A DNA stretch of 64,000 nucleotides from Lepas anatifera (taxonomy: Eukaryota > Arthropoda > Thecostraca > Lepadidae), in assembly GCA_034440635.1 (NCBI GenBank), contig JAOTON010001574.1, positions 186,001 through 250,000 on the forward strand, in the 5' to 3' direction. The translations under genes were made by a program, and so were the position numbers. The notes beneath the pieces are model-generated. The model made no database searches. It had not been told where the DNA came from and saw only the letters and a list, made by a program, of their open reading frames with translations. Shown one piece after another: positions 50,275 to 60,660 of the stretch. The first letter of the stretch is position 1. Each line of letters opens with the position of its first letter.

Positions 50275-50614
50275 ACCAAATTCAGGCGTGCGGTGGGCGG
50301 GACGTGCTGCGCTGGTCGGGTCCGGGGGCGGGTGCGGCTCGCTGGGCGGCGGTCGCAGGTACCGAGTTTGACACAATATCATGCCAAGTTTTCAGAGTGA
50401 GAGTTGAAAGTGTACAAATGTTCTGTAATTAGTGGGCGGCGCCGCGATATAAGCCTTGGGCTTTTGCGCCGTACCACACCTGTATACTGTGAATTTCAAA
50501 TCATGTTGGAAAATAAAGTTGATGTTATGTTATGTTATATCTGGACGACAATCGAAAACCAAGCATATGTGTTCAGTTAAATTAAGATATAATCCACTCA
50601 GTTTTTCTATTGAA

Positions 50615-50638
50615 CGCCCTATTCCATAGAATAGGGCG
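50615..50638. repeat. 24-bp hairpin-forming inverted repeat
   Basis: CGCCCTATTC and GAATAGGGCG pair perfectly around CATA; TTCCATAGAATA recurs just downstream. Confidence 0.7.
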
Positions 50639-51930
50639 CTTCCATAGAATACATGCTTTGATTTCTCAGCATGTTTATTCTTAACAATAAATAAGCGCCT
50701 CTTCTTCACGGACAGTTCAGCACATCTGACGACAAATATGGTAATAACTATCAATACTTGGCCCGTGTGCTGTTTGGAGCGTCGGAAACATGTAAATACA
50801 CTTCTCCCTATCACTAAGTGCCACCAACTTACCCTAGGTATGCGCTCACAACCCAATTAGCGAGGCCAACAAATGCCTGACCCTTAGCCACGCCCTAAAA
50901 GCCAACAACGACTAAGTATAGCATCGCAGGAGTAAGCGTCGCGAGCCCTTGGCGACAGCAGCCGGGCGCACAAGCTTCCAATCGCAAAATAAAAGCTTGC
51001 TGACAAAACACGCCCAGTTTAAAAGCAAAGCGAAAACAGGCGTTGCCGTGCGGTACATCAAAACATGCCGCGAACAGCCTGCTGAGTGGGTTTCTGAGCA
51101 GCCTACTGAAAAAGAAACGCTATCATGCTGCTCACAAAGGAGATAAGTACCTATCACTTCCTTTGCAGCGACCATACGCGGTCTGCTTTCTCCATAGTTC
51201 GCTTCCACTAATGCATTGTTCAACATCACATCCATAACCCGCGCACAAAAACGGTTATCAAGTTGACGGACGCCCTTAATATTCCTAATGGTGAATTCAT
51301 CACTGGCTCAAACGAACACAAAAGCTGGACGCACGCCAAGAGGAGACGGAAACATCCGCAACGCAGCGTTAGACTGGCTGTCTGGGCGCCTTCCCCGGGA
51401 GAGGCAACAGCACTAACCACTTGGCCTGATGAGCCAGCAGAATGGATATGAGAACGGTCTGGGAACAGGGCAGGTTGCTACCCACTCCGAGCAGAGCTCA
51501 GCGGAATACAAATAGCCGGTACTGAAGCTAGTCAGTCATATGCAGACCGGCCATTAGAGCAGCGGCCGGACGTCGTCACTTACAAAGTTTGGCACGTGCC
51601 AGACGGCGGATAATAGCGCCAGTGAGATACGCTAGAATCTGTGGGCTGAAAATTATCAGTGTGCGTCACTGATGTAAATCTATGACTTACTCACCAGTTT
51701 GCGTTGAGTGGTGTGATAAAAAGGCAGCACACACTACATCAACGGAGGTCATGCTGGTTAGTACGATTCCGGAACTATCAAGTGAAGAAAGATGACGATC
51801 ACCAGAAAATCATCGCTGTTACTTTGGCTTGGGAAACAAACAAATCAATGAGTGTACCTCGTTCCCCAAAACTAAAACACCTCACACTACATCCAGCCAA
51901 AGACATTCAGTTTGTTAACGAGGCACTTGC

Positions 51931-52090
51931 CTCGTTTGAAGAACTTCTCGGGGTCGACGGCGGCCATCAGACTGGCGACGTCGTAGAAGGCAGTGGTGAT
52001 GGTGCCGCCAGCCCTCTCCACGGCGGCAATCACGCGCTCCGGCGCCCACTGCACCTCCAGGTTCACCCGGGCGCTGAAGTTATCCATGCC
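51931..52090 (-). CDS. mRpL15: mRpL15 internal exon (mitochondrial ribosomal protein uL15m)
   Basis: This 160-bp exon encodes 53 residues plus one base. The peptide starts GMDNFSARVNLEVQWAPERV and continues through AAVERAGGTITTAFYD to DPEKFFKR. This matches the block in animal mitochondrial L15 that precedes the PIPKR(M)LPP segment: an N-(I/L)-EVQ start, an AIERNGG-like helix and a TAFYD turn. The protein is a structural component of the mitochondrial large ribosomal subunit. The acceptor is ...GGCCGGCAG just before GGC. The donor reads AG|GCAAGT, the consensus of GC-AG introns, and splitting there leaves phase 1, which exactly fits the next exon at 41398. High GC and strong third-position G/C contrast with the surrounding AT-rich repeats. 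Upstream exons (N-terminal RG-rich half) were not found in the window. Family identity is recalled, not searched. Confidence 0.9.
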
Positions 52091-52583
52091 CTGCCGGCCG
52101 GCAGCACGCGAGTGTAGCCGGCGGCGCCACCGAGGCCTCACCGGCTGGGAGACTGTGTATGGAGTGCAGCACGACTGGGTGAACACTCCTCGTCAGGGGG
52201 GCAAGGAGTTTCTACAGAGTTGACGTATTTACTTCGAAAGGTAAGCTTCCTCAAAATCTAGGCTATTGTTTCGCACACTACACAAACAAGAGACAGGGTG
52301 GACGTGAAATGACATAAGTACCAAAGCCTCGCTTCCACAAACAGTTCAGCAAGAACAATGGAACTATAGCTTTTGGTGAAATACAAAAACACTACATGAG
52401 TTTGACAGGCCCATGGTGGCAGTTAAGAGCGTCCCACAAATGACGCGTGCACATTGCAAAATTCACATCTGGGAAATACACATCTGAACCGGGAAATTTA
52501 AGTATCAAGCTCGGCTTACACGGGCCGAAACCACCACGACAAACTTCAGCGTCCCACAACTGGTAAGTCCGACCAACTTCATT

Positions 52584-53600
52584 AACACGCACCCCGCTGG
52601 GATGACTGGCATGACGCGCCTCGCTGGGGGGTTTCGCCCTCCCCCTCCGTATCTCATTTCCCACGAAAGATAAAGGAAAATTACGGGCGGCGTTCGAAAG
52701 CTCTTGACAAGATGAAGAGACTTAATACGAATAATTTTATGTTAGGTCAATATTGAGGTCAGCATATGTCAAAGAAGGTTCCATAGGCTTACAACAGAGC
52801 AGTGTACGTTTCTCTCTCTAGATCTACCCTCAGGGGAGCTTGAGCAAATCTTTATGCATCATTGGATTCTTATCATCGCGGCGAATCGAATGATGTATAA
52901 TATGATCTTGCTAGGTCAAATAGTGAAAATGACCTGACCTCGAGCTAGGTCAGGGTCATATATTGACCTGGTATGGTCATGTTGCATATCAATCGACTCT
53001 CTGTGACAATATAAGCACAATGCAAGAAAATGGGAGCTTTATCTCAATTCAGTGAGAAGTTAGACAAAACAATCACTTTAGGCTCCCATGACTTGACATG
53101 CCCTTTAGAGGTCAGATGCTCAAGAACTCAACTTTATGGTCAATATCATGGTTAGAATAGACGGCTTGAGGATTTTCAGCTTTATCTATCCAGTATTTAC
53201 CGAAAACGAACCCATTCTATTTTTCAGCAGACTTATAATGGGGTGACCAAAAAATTGACCCTACCTTAGGTCAACAACACCACAGTTCCGAGATAGCAGA
53301 TTTGTAGACCCTAATGACCTTATCATATTGTAGAAGTTTCAAACTGATCGGTTCGCTGATGTTCCTTAGGCGCCGCTTCAAACTCATGATTTTATATTTT
53401 GAGGTCGGGTCACTTGACCTTGAATAGCTACTTGACCTGACATGAACTAAACTCAAAATTGTGGTCAGATGTGTAAAATTGATCAGGGATAAGGTACTGT
53501 AAGTTTCGTTGTTCTGCGTCTCTTCGTTTTTTTACCTATCTGGGGAAAACCAGGAGGAGGAACGAATTTCGCCCCCCCAGCGGGGCGCGTGTTAATTGCA
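52584..53600 (+). mobile_element. GGTCA element family C, complete copy with TIRs
   Basis: About 1,017 bp. The left end is TTAACACGCACCCCGCTGG and the right end, reversed, is TTAACACGCGCCCCGCTGG: 18 of 19 terminal bases match and both ends carry TTAA. The interior has no coding frame but many GGTCA/TGACC motifs (e.g. 52908-52980, 53255-53310, 53400-53450). TTAA at both ends could be the target duplication, as in piggyBac-type elements; the termini are otherwise not ones I can assign. Confidence 0.75.
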
Positions 53601-53820
53601 TATAAACTGTTCGTGATCAAACTGTAAGCAAAGCAATTAAGATGAAACCCGCTAGCGCTGTCATACGTATCAACCGGCCCCGAATAACAGTCCGGAACAT
53701 GGCACTGTAGACATGTTCTGGATCGTGTGTTAACACGCTCTCCAAGGGGGTTCACATATTGTCAAAAACAACGCCAAGCAGCACCACCGTACTTGATATT
53801 ACTGTTATGTGGTCTCTCTG

Positions 53821-53960
53821 CAACTGCGGGAAAAATGACATGCCCAGGTCATATCAGGTAAGGTCATCAGTCCAGGTCGAGTTATCTGACCCTAATGTTT
53901 TTCGAGGTTCAGCAGTAAGAGCAAACTGATCTATCGGTCTGAAGCTCAGATCATCAGATC
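53821..53960 (+). mobile_element. GGTCA element fragment (family A type)
   Basis: Matches 25130-25260 (CAGGTCATATCAGGTAAGGT..., CAGTCCAGGTCGAG, CTGATCTATCGG..GAAGCTCA). Short and truncated at both sides. Confidence 0.45.
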
Positions 53961-53981
53961 AGATCGAATGCAGGGAACCAG

Positions 53982-53984
<3 letters not shown>

Positions 53985-54063
<79 letters not shown>

Positions 54064-54110
54064 GAGAGGGAGAGAGAGAACGAGAGCGAGAAAGTTAAAA
54101 AAACTAATGC
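53985..54110. repeat. (GA)n microsatellite
   Basis: An almost pure GA tract to about 54050, then interrupted GA-rich sequence. Confidence 0.85.
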
Positions 54111-55315
54111 GAGCAATCCCAGACGCTAATGTGATGGTCTACAAAATCCCCGAAGACAACTAAAATCTCCAACGCGTGCGGCCGCGTCCGTACTACGTGC
54201 AGCAGCTGCCGCGGAAACGACTCTCCAGCGGCTGTCGTTAAGGCCCATGTTAATTCCGGTGAACATGTAATTACCCTCCTTGTCGCCGTCACTGGTAAAG
54301 ATGAACGGCGGCCGTACAGCTGCACTTGACAGAAGTGGAGCGATGGCATGGCCGTACATAAAGATTGATGAGAAATAAGCTAGCTATTAAGGACAAAAAA
54401 ATATGTTACAGCTTAAAAGCAATCCCTATATTACTCCAATTCTTTAAGTGTTAAACTTGCACATTTATTTCTGAATAATAAAAGAACGAGAGACTAGTCG
54501 AACGATACGTTTATTCACATTTTGCAACACACCTAATTACAAGTGTTTTTGAATAAACATTGTAAGCCAAAAGCAAAGCTCTAAGGAATAATGAAGAGCT
54601 CATCTCGATTCCACATAACACTGATTCCGACAAAAATATGACATGATACGTAGCAACGTTAGACGAGGCACTTCATTTGGATACAAACACATTCGAGTAA
54701 AATACAATACAGCAACACTACTGCGCTTCACGGCCATCGTAAAGCTATTATTGCAAAGGGGTAAATAACCTGCTAAAAAAAGCTATGCTTTGGATCTGCT
54801 CCAATGCCCACTAAAACATAAAACAAAAGCATTAAAACCCCGCGCAATTCCGACTAGATGTCGCCAGAGGTCTCATGACCACGAGTGTGGGACCGATTCA
54901 CCCTTGTAAGAGTTAAAATATCACCATCATCATTGAGAAACCAATAAAATACCAAAACTCTAACGGTTGGCCATTCCTGTCACGGCTACCTTGGTTGGTC
55001 TGAAACTTGAGCTCTCTTCACATCCACCCAACTGCCTTTCAAAAGTCGGTCTTTATGATGAAAATGCCCAGAGAAAAGTACCACAGATCCAGTCAACTAG
55101 AACGCAGTTTAAGAACAGGCGGCACGGATGGGACCGTTCGGGATTTCCAGGCGCAGACCCCTTATAATTTCCAAAAGACGTCTGTTCCGGAATGGAGAGC
55201 GCCAGCGCTTATTTTCCCTACGGAGTTTCTCTACTGGAACCTCGAGCCGCTTCTGTCCTCTTCTGTCCACTGGGCCCACCAGGGACGCCCAGGGCACCTC
55301 CAACCGTGACAATGT

Positions 55316-56722
55316 TCAATCATTCAACAACAGCACGCTCTTCGCGTAGAGCTCCCCTAACGCAGAGGCAGTATTCATCTTGTCGATGGTTTTGTTGACG
55401 ATGCTGCTGCCCGCCCCAATCAGTCCATAGCCGCCCTCCAGCGCCTTCCAGGCGATGGAGCGGCTCTTCACCGGTGCTTCCAGCGCATCGGGCACTACCT
55501 CCACCTCTTCTTCCACACCGATGAAGTCGCTGATGATTCTGTTGGTCTCCTCGGGCCGCTCCATGTGCGGTCTGTGTCCGGCGTCCTCCACTATCTCGAT
55601 GTTGGTGTCGCGCAGATGCGCCAGACTCCTGTACATGCCGTCCAATGGTAGCGAACCATCGCGACGACCAAACACCTGCAGAGTCGGCACAGCGATCCTC
55701 TCAGCGGGAGGAGTAGAGTTCACCACGGCGAACCACTGCCGCTGGTGCATCAGCGGGCCCCGCCAGTCCTCCGGTCGGGAGAAGGCGAACTCCAGAGCCT
55801 GCAGGTCCGCCGCAGAGACGCGGCCGGCCCTCTGAAGCCGGCCGTACTCGGCAGTCAGGATGTCGAGGTCGCCGGAGGCAACAAGCCACTCCGGTAACCA
55901 TGGCAACTGGTACAGGTAGCGACGCCAGTGCTTCAGCTTCCAGTGGAACGAGCCTTCGAGAATGTCGATGGCGATATGCGGCAGCGGCTGCGATATGGAG
56001 ATGAACTTGGTGAATGTCTCGGGAGCTCTCATGACCAGGTGCCAGCCGAGCAATGCCCCCGCATCGCTGCCCATCAGCACACATTCCTGCCGGCCCAGTG
56101 AAGCGATGAACTGCTGCATCAGGGGCACCAGAGCCTGCACGCTGTACTGGCTGCGTCGCGGCGGCGAGTCTGAGTCACCGTAGCCGGGGAGGTCCAAGGC
56201 CACGACCCACTCCGTCCGCGACAGCTCGCATAGCTGATGTTTCCAGCAGTACCAAAATTCAGCAAAGCCGTGAATCAGCAGCACCAGACGACGCGACGGC
56301 CGGCCAGCCGACACGTAGTGCAGCTTGACATCGTGGATCTTCACAGTGTTGTGTTCCAGCCACTTCAGATTCGGCGGTCCCCGCACAGGCTTCGGCACGG
56401 CGACGGCGCTGCTGCTGAGGCCGGGACGCAGCACTCGCCTCAGAACAGCCCTGACCACGCACACAGCGCCCACCAGCAGGGCACAGGCCAGCACGCCGGC
56501 GCGCCGCCACAGCCTGTGGGCCAGAGCCTGCGCCTTGGCCGTCAGCCCGGCCGCTGAGTAGAACCGACTGGGCATGCGGCCGCGCAGCAGCACCGAGCCC
56601 ACCGCCAGCCACACGTTCACCCACAACGTCACGGTAAGACTGGCAACCCTGCTCACTGCCCGTATCAGCAGTCCTATCAGCGAGTCGCCGCCGCGGCCGC
56701 CGCCACAGCGCGTAGCAGTCAT
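55316..56722 (-). CDS. Epoxide hydrolase 3/4-like alpha/beta hydrolase, single exon
   Basis: A 468-residue uninterrupted frame. Members of this family open epoxides (fatty-acid or xenobiotic) through an Asp-His-Asp triad, and EPHX3/4-type proteins are anchored in the ER membrane. Visible landmarks are: hydrophobic N-terminal segments at about 28-46 and 75-92 (likely anchor); the core from about 120; oxyanion motif HGFAEFWYCW at 151-160; DLPGYGDSD at 177-185; nucleophile elbow GSDAG with Asp220; a lid with YQLPWLPE at 271-278; a candidate acid Asp355 in FGRRDGS; and catalytic His383 in EDAGHRPHMERPEE. The lid position where the family usually carries a Tyr in an NYYRN-like motif reads GPLMHQRQWF (322-331), so the second catalytic Tyr appears missing. 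A C-terminal extension of about 65 residues follows the usual fold end. The start was chosen as the first Met in frame; a later Met at 50 would still include the second hydrophobic segment. It is GC-rich against its flanks. AATAAA hexamers occur on the minus strand at 54510-54515 and 54464-54469. A non-epoxide alpha/beta hydrolase is possible. Confidence 0.85.
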   Translation of the reverse strand: MTATRCGGGRGGDSLIGLLIRAVSRVASLTVTLWVNVWLAVGSVLLRGRMPSRFYSAAGLTAKAQALAHRLWRRAGVLACALLVGAVCVVRAVLRRVLRPGLSSSAVAVPKPVRGPPNLKWLEHNTVKIHDVKLHYVSAGRPSRRLVLLIHGFAEFWYCWKHQLCELSRTEWVVALDLPGYGDSDSPPRRSQYSVQALVPLMQQFIASLGRQECVLMGSDAGALLGWHLVMRAPETFTKFISISQPLPHIAIDILEGSFHWKLKHWRRYLYQLPWLPEWLVASGDLDILTAEYGRLQRAGRVSAADLQALEFAFSRPEDWRGPLMHQRQWFAVVNSTPPAERIAVPTLQVFGRRDGSLPLDGMYRSLAHLRDTNIEIVEDAGHRPHMERPEETNRIISDFIGVEEEVEVVPDALEAPVKSRSIAWKALEGGYGLIGAGSSIVNKTIDKMNTASALGELYAKSVLLLND

Positions 56723-58449
56723 GATAGCGTGACGCTTCCTCCCGGGGGTACACTCACGCGCTGTCCAGCCTCCCGCGCCGGTGGACGCTCAGTGGACACT
56801 GCTGGCCAGGCCGGGGTCGCGCGCTGACCCCGCGCTGACCTTTGGTCTTCGGCTGGAGCCCGCGCTAGTGGTGCAAAATATGCACGCGCTTGGTTCCTGC
56901 ATCCTTCTGTGGTGTGGTGATGAATACGGAACCCGGACAGCAAGCGACGCGGTACATGGACAGGCCGTTTCAAGGACAGGAATTGTCTAGACTCGGAGTG
57001 TGTTTTGTGAGTGTTTTTGTTGCGGTGTTTATGATATGAAGACTGTTTAAGTATGCCTGTAATGAACAAGAGAAGGATCGGTCCAGCATTCGACTTCTCT
57101 CTCCGGCCATCAACTTCACTACGCCATTGAGAACGCCGGCATTTCATTTGATTTTTCCGGCACAAGAAAAACAAATATTAATTTCAGGATATGCAACGCA
57201 GAGTTTTCATTTTTCGCATCGCAATTTGCTTGTTTTACATGTTGCAATGCAACCAGACTACATTCGTCAGCGAACTGGCTGGACCACGAGTTTCTCGTAG
57301 TTTACATTTCCTTCAAGTTTCAATGATTGTTTGATGGAGTGCCCCGTCCGTCCGGATATGTTTGACACAAATGGCTAGCACTCGAAAACAATGGACGTTT
57401 CAAAGTACAAAATCAAAATGTCTGGTAGAATTATAAATGCTTATAGATTAGCACCTACCACAGTGCCGGGTCGGTCCATTCCCCTGATACTAGCAAGCGA
57501 AGAGAAAGAACACGGCGCCAATTAGTGTTTAGATTGTTTTGTTGTTTAGACTTTTTCAAGTGGAGAAGAGAACCACAAACAAAACAAAACAAGCAAAGCT
57601 GATGCCATGTGAGGAAGCCTTCCAACAGGAACATTATCAGCTTCAAATTTCATCGGAGGTGTTAATTTCCATAAAATCAAGCTGAAACAGGTTCAGTCCG
57701 TTCCACATACTGAAAAATAGCACGTCACCTGGTCAGCTTCTATTTGAGCAGACACCGGTGGAATGGTGCAAAAACACAGACGTTTGGCTTATAGAAAAAC
57801 CATCGGGCGCGACGGAGCGGAATGTTTTGGTGGACCTCTGACCTGATGACGCGACTGCCGCCCGCTCAGCACTGTCCACTGACAGGGGCGGGGCGAGTAC
57901 TGGAGCCACAGCTACATCCGGGTCTCCACAAAACAAGACTGGCGGCGTTGGTAGTGTTTGATTGAGGACAGGTCTGTTTTGAGGGTTCGGCTACACAGTC
58001 TGGGAAATTATTTCTTAAAAAAGACTGGCCGTACGCAGAGAAAGCCAAGTGACATTTCACAACAGAATTTTTAATGTTCTAAACATTTCCCATCATCGAA
58101 ACCGTCCTCTGCCAATGCAAGCCTAATCATCGACATAAATAACAAAGGGTGCAGAACGAAATATATGAACAACGAACGGAGAAAAAACAAGTTAACAAGC
58201 TCAATCTCCGACAATTTTCCACCAAATACACCTGCGTTTCCGCCGATTCGACAGCCACCAGCGCCACGTCGCCGTCGGCGCTGCCGTGCCTCCGGGCCGT
58301 GCTGCCCCGTAAGCCGGTTGGCGAGGCTCGTTTTCTGCCCCACCGGAGCCTGGCACGGTCGGCGCGCTGAGCCAGCAGCCGCGACACTGTCGACGCAGCC
58401 CCCGCGCTACTCTGGCCGCGTCAGCGCCGCGTCGTGTCCGACGTCAGAC
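56723..58449. other. Upstream flank of the hydrolase gene
   Basis: Probably includes its promoter and 5' UTR (GC-rich to about 56990). No TATA box can be assigned, and I saw no mRpL15 N-terminal exon here. Confidence 0.4.
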
Positions 58450-59060
58450 GCTGCCGTCAGCCCACCGCCGCTACCAGCCCACCGCCGCTACCAGTCCACC
58501 GCCGCTACCAGTCCACCGCCGCTACCAGCCCACCGCCGCTACCCACACACCGCTGCTACCAGTCCACCGCCGCTACCGTCAGCACACCGCCGCTACCAAC
58601 ATACCGCCGCTACCAGCACACCGCCGCTACCAACATACTGCCGCTACTAACACCCCGCCGCTACCAACACACCGCCGATACCAACCCATCGCCGCTACCA
58701 ACCCATCGCCGCTACCAACCCATCGCCGCTACCAACCCATCGCCGCTACCAGCACACCGCCGCTACCAACGCACCGCCGCCACCGTCAGCCCACCGCCGC
58801 TACCAACCCATCGCCGCTACCAGCACACCGCCGCTACCAACATACCGCCGCTACCAGCACACCGCCGCTACCAACATACTGCCGCTATCCAGACACCGCC
58901 GCTACTAACACCCCGCCGCTACCAACACACCGCCGATACCAACCCACCGCCGCTACCAACCCATCGCCGCTACCAACCCATCGCCGCTACCAGCCCATCG
59001 CCGCCGCTACCAACACACCACCGCCACCTTCAGCCCACCGCCGCCACCGTCAGCCCACGG
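58450..59060. repeat. 17-bp minisatellite (CACCGCCGCTACCA type), higher-order
   Basis: About 35 units of 17 bp, e.g. ACCAGTCCACCGCCGCT. A block near 58581-58760 recurs about 241 bp later near 58822, giving a higher-order repeat. Long plus-strand frames here (PPLPAHRRYQ repeats) are artefacts of the unit. Confidence 0.85.
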
Positions 59061-59225
59061 CCGTCATTCACTGCACCTTTTCTGGCGTCACTTCCCAATG
59101 CCACTGCATCAATGCCAACGCCAGTTCAGCGCCGAGCTGTGACCCTTGAATCTTTGACGGTGCAAACCAGAGCGATTTTGACCTTTCGTCGTTTATGACG
59201 TTACCTTAGGGATCTCCACAGGACA

Positions 59226-59455
59226 GTCCCGTCTCGGTGAGGTTACCCGGCCAGTACCAAGTCCCGTCTCGGTGGCGAGGTTACCCCACCAGTACCCAGT
59301 ACCGTCTCGGTGGCGAGGTTACCCCACCAGTACCCAGTCCCGTCTCGGTGGCGAGGTTACCCGGCCATTACCCAGCCCGTACTGGTGGCGAGGTTACCCG
59401 GCCAGTACCCAGCCCCGTACCGGTGGAGAGGTTACCCGGCCAGGACCAAGATGCC
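59226..59455. repeat. 38-bp minisatellite, about six copies
   Basis: Unit contains CCCGTCTCGGTGGCGAGGTT and ACCCCACCAGTACCCAG with a 38-bp period (e.g. starts at 59272 and 59310). It lies 170 bp beyond the 17-bp array. Confidence 0.8.
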
Positions 59456-60151
59456 GTTGCATCGGCAAAGATTTAAGGTTTTCTGTCAATGCTTATCCGC
59501 TGCCCACCGTTGCCGTATCGTCGCTACTCTTGTTAACTGCTTGAACCATTTATCTCTCTCGGTCCCCAATATGAGTCAAATCCAAGAGATTCCATAAGTC
59601 CTGTTCACGCTGGGCTTCAGGCGAAAGGCAAATCTCAGGCTTGGTCAGATTTATCAGAAGCTCTTGGTGAAAGTTGTAGACCGTTCTGAGAAAACCTGAT
59701 CCGTGCGGAATCAGAAGAGTCTCCAGCAGCCTTTTGCGGCTCTAATTTGACACCCATATTTCATCGTTTCAGGATGGCTAATGTCTGCTCTCTCGTTTCA
59801 AGAGAAACAAAGCGCCAAAATCTAGAAATCAATCTACTGGAAAGGAAAAAGAGCTGCGAAATCTAATAACTTGCAAGCAGCTAACAAAGCCTCGGGGGAA
59901 GGGAGCGCGGGGACAGAGTAGAACGCATCTGGAAACGTGTGGTGCCACTTATAGAACACTTGTCAAGCCATTGTGACAGTGTTCAAAACAAGCTACTACA
60001 ACCATGCTGGGTCAGCTACAACTGTTCGGAAACTGTGATTTATCTATCGCAAGAGATTTGTTGGTGTGTTCAGTCTTGAGGGAGTTTAAGCGGCGTGGCT
60101 GTAAGGCGTTCGTGACTGCACTGGTTTACGCATTGTCCATACAATAACTTA

Positions 60152-60660
60152 GGCCCTGCTCCAGCGCCTCCTTAAACCTGATCTAACCTCCTCAAAGCTT
60201 CTCCAACTTCCTCTCGCCCGGTCCAGCGCCTCCTTAAGCTTCCTCCAAGCTCGTCAAAGCTCATCTCAAATCTAATCCAACCTCCTCTCAAACGAAAGGT
60301 GGTTTTTCAGAGGAGGTTGGACGAGCTCAATTGTGGCGCAAAAATTTCAATTGAGAAACTAAAATAAGTTGTTTTACAGAGAGAAACGGCGTCTGTGGGC
60401 AGCTAAAGGTTTTGATTCTGTTGTTTTTCTGTATACCATTTTCACTAAGCTACATTAAATGAGCATCAGAGGCCTTAGTCAAATTTGATTAGTTTCTTAG
60501 CTTTGCCACTCCCGCCATATTGGCGCTGATCAGTCGCAATCAGCTGATATCTCATCCCATCTCATCCCAAATCGTTCCAGCGGACACCGGTTTTTGCACC
60601 TGCTCCAACTTACTGCAAGCTACTCTCATCTTTTTTGTAAGGAGGCGCTGGAACAAACCC
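60152..60660. mobile_element. Harbinger-like MITE with TTA duplication
   Basis: The left end GGCCCTGCTCCAGCGCCTCC (60152-) is inverted at the right end (…GGAGGCGCTGGAACAAACCC, to 60660). TTA is present on both sides (60149-60151, 60661-60663). GGCCCTG-type ends plus a TTA duplication are PIF/Harbinger features. The inside is rich in CTCCAACCTCCTC words in both directions. Confidence 0.65.

Larger units (their letters stand above)
47336..50540 (+). mobile_element. 5'-truncated CR1/Jockey-like non-LTR retrotransposon
   Basis: The element begins inside the endonuclease domain. Open frame without a Met runs from about 47342 (VCCVYLPP block) into the long frame at 47402. It ends after a 3' UTR in AATAAA (50511-50516 region) and a short tail of repeated ATGTT (50520-50537), the kind of simple-repeat 3' end seen in CR1/L2-like groups rather than poly(A). 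It lies antisense within the mRpL15 intron. The upstream boundary abuts a GATAAG-rich tract. No clean target-site duplication was identified. Internal damage is limited to one frameshift near 49385, suggesting a fairly young insertion. The clade assignment is by motif recall and is not phylogenetic. Confidence 0.88.
41399..51930 (-). other. mRpL15: mRpL15 intron with GC-AG boundaries (10.5 kb)
   Basis: The donor is AG|GCAAGT at 51932-51925 and the acceptor is GGGCAG ending at 41399. The intron holds a plus-strand (antisense) CR1-like retrotransposon (47336-50540), a GATAAG cluster (47222-47332), a 24-bp palindrome (50615-50638) and a SINE-like tRNA segment (44312-44380). In the remainder (41420-44310, 44550-47220, 50640-51930) I see no convincing exon or recognisable repeat. 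Confidence 0.75.

Noticed and set aside
55455..56561. Several frames opposite or shifted within the hydrolase gene
   Set aside because: Shadows of a GC-rich coding exon; only the 468-residue frame carries hydrolase motifs.
56719..57174. 151-residue minus-strand frame upstream of the hydrolase
   Set aside because: Low-complexity, no family signature, overlaps the likely 5' UTR/promoter of the hydrolase.
58434..59198. 254-residue Pro/His/Arg-rich plus-strand frame
   Set aside because: Produced by the 17-bp minisatellite, which stays open in several frames.
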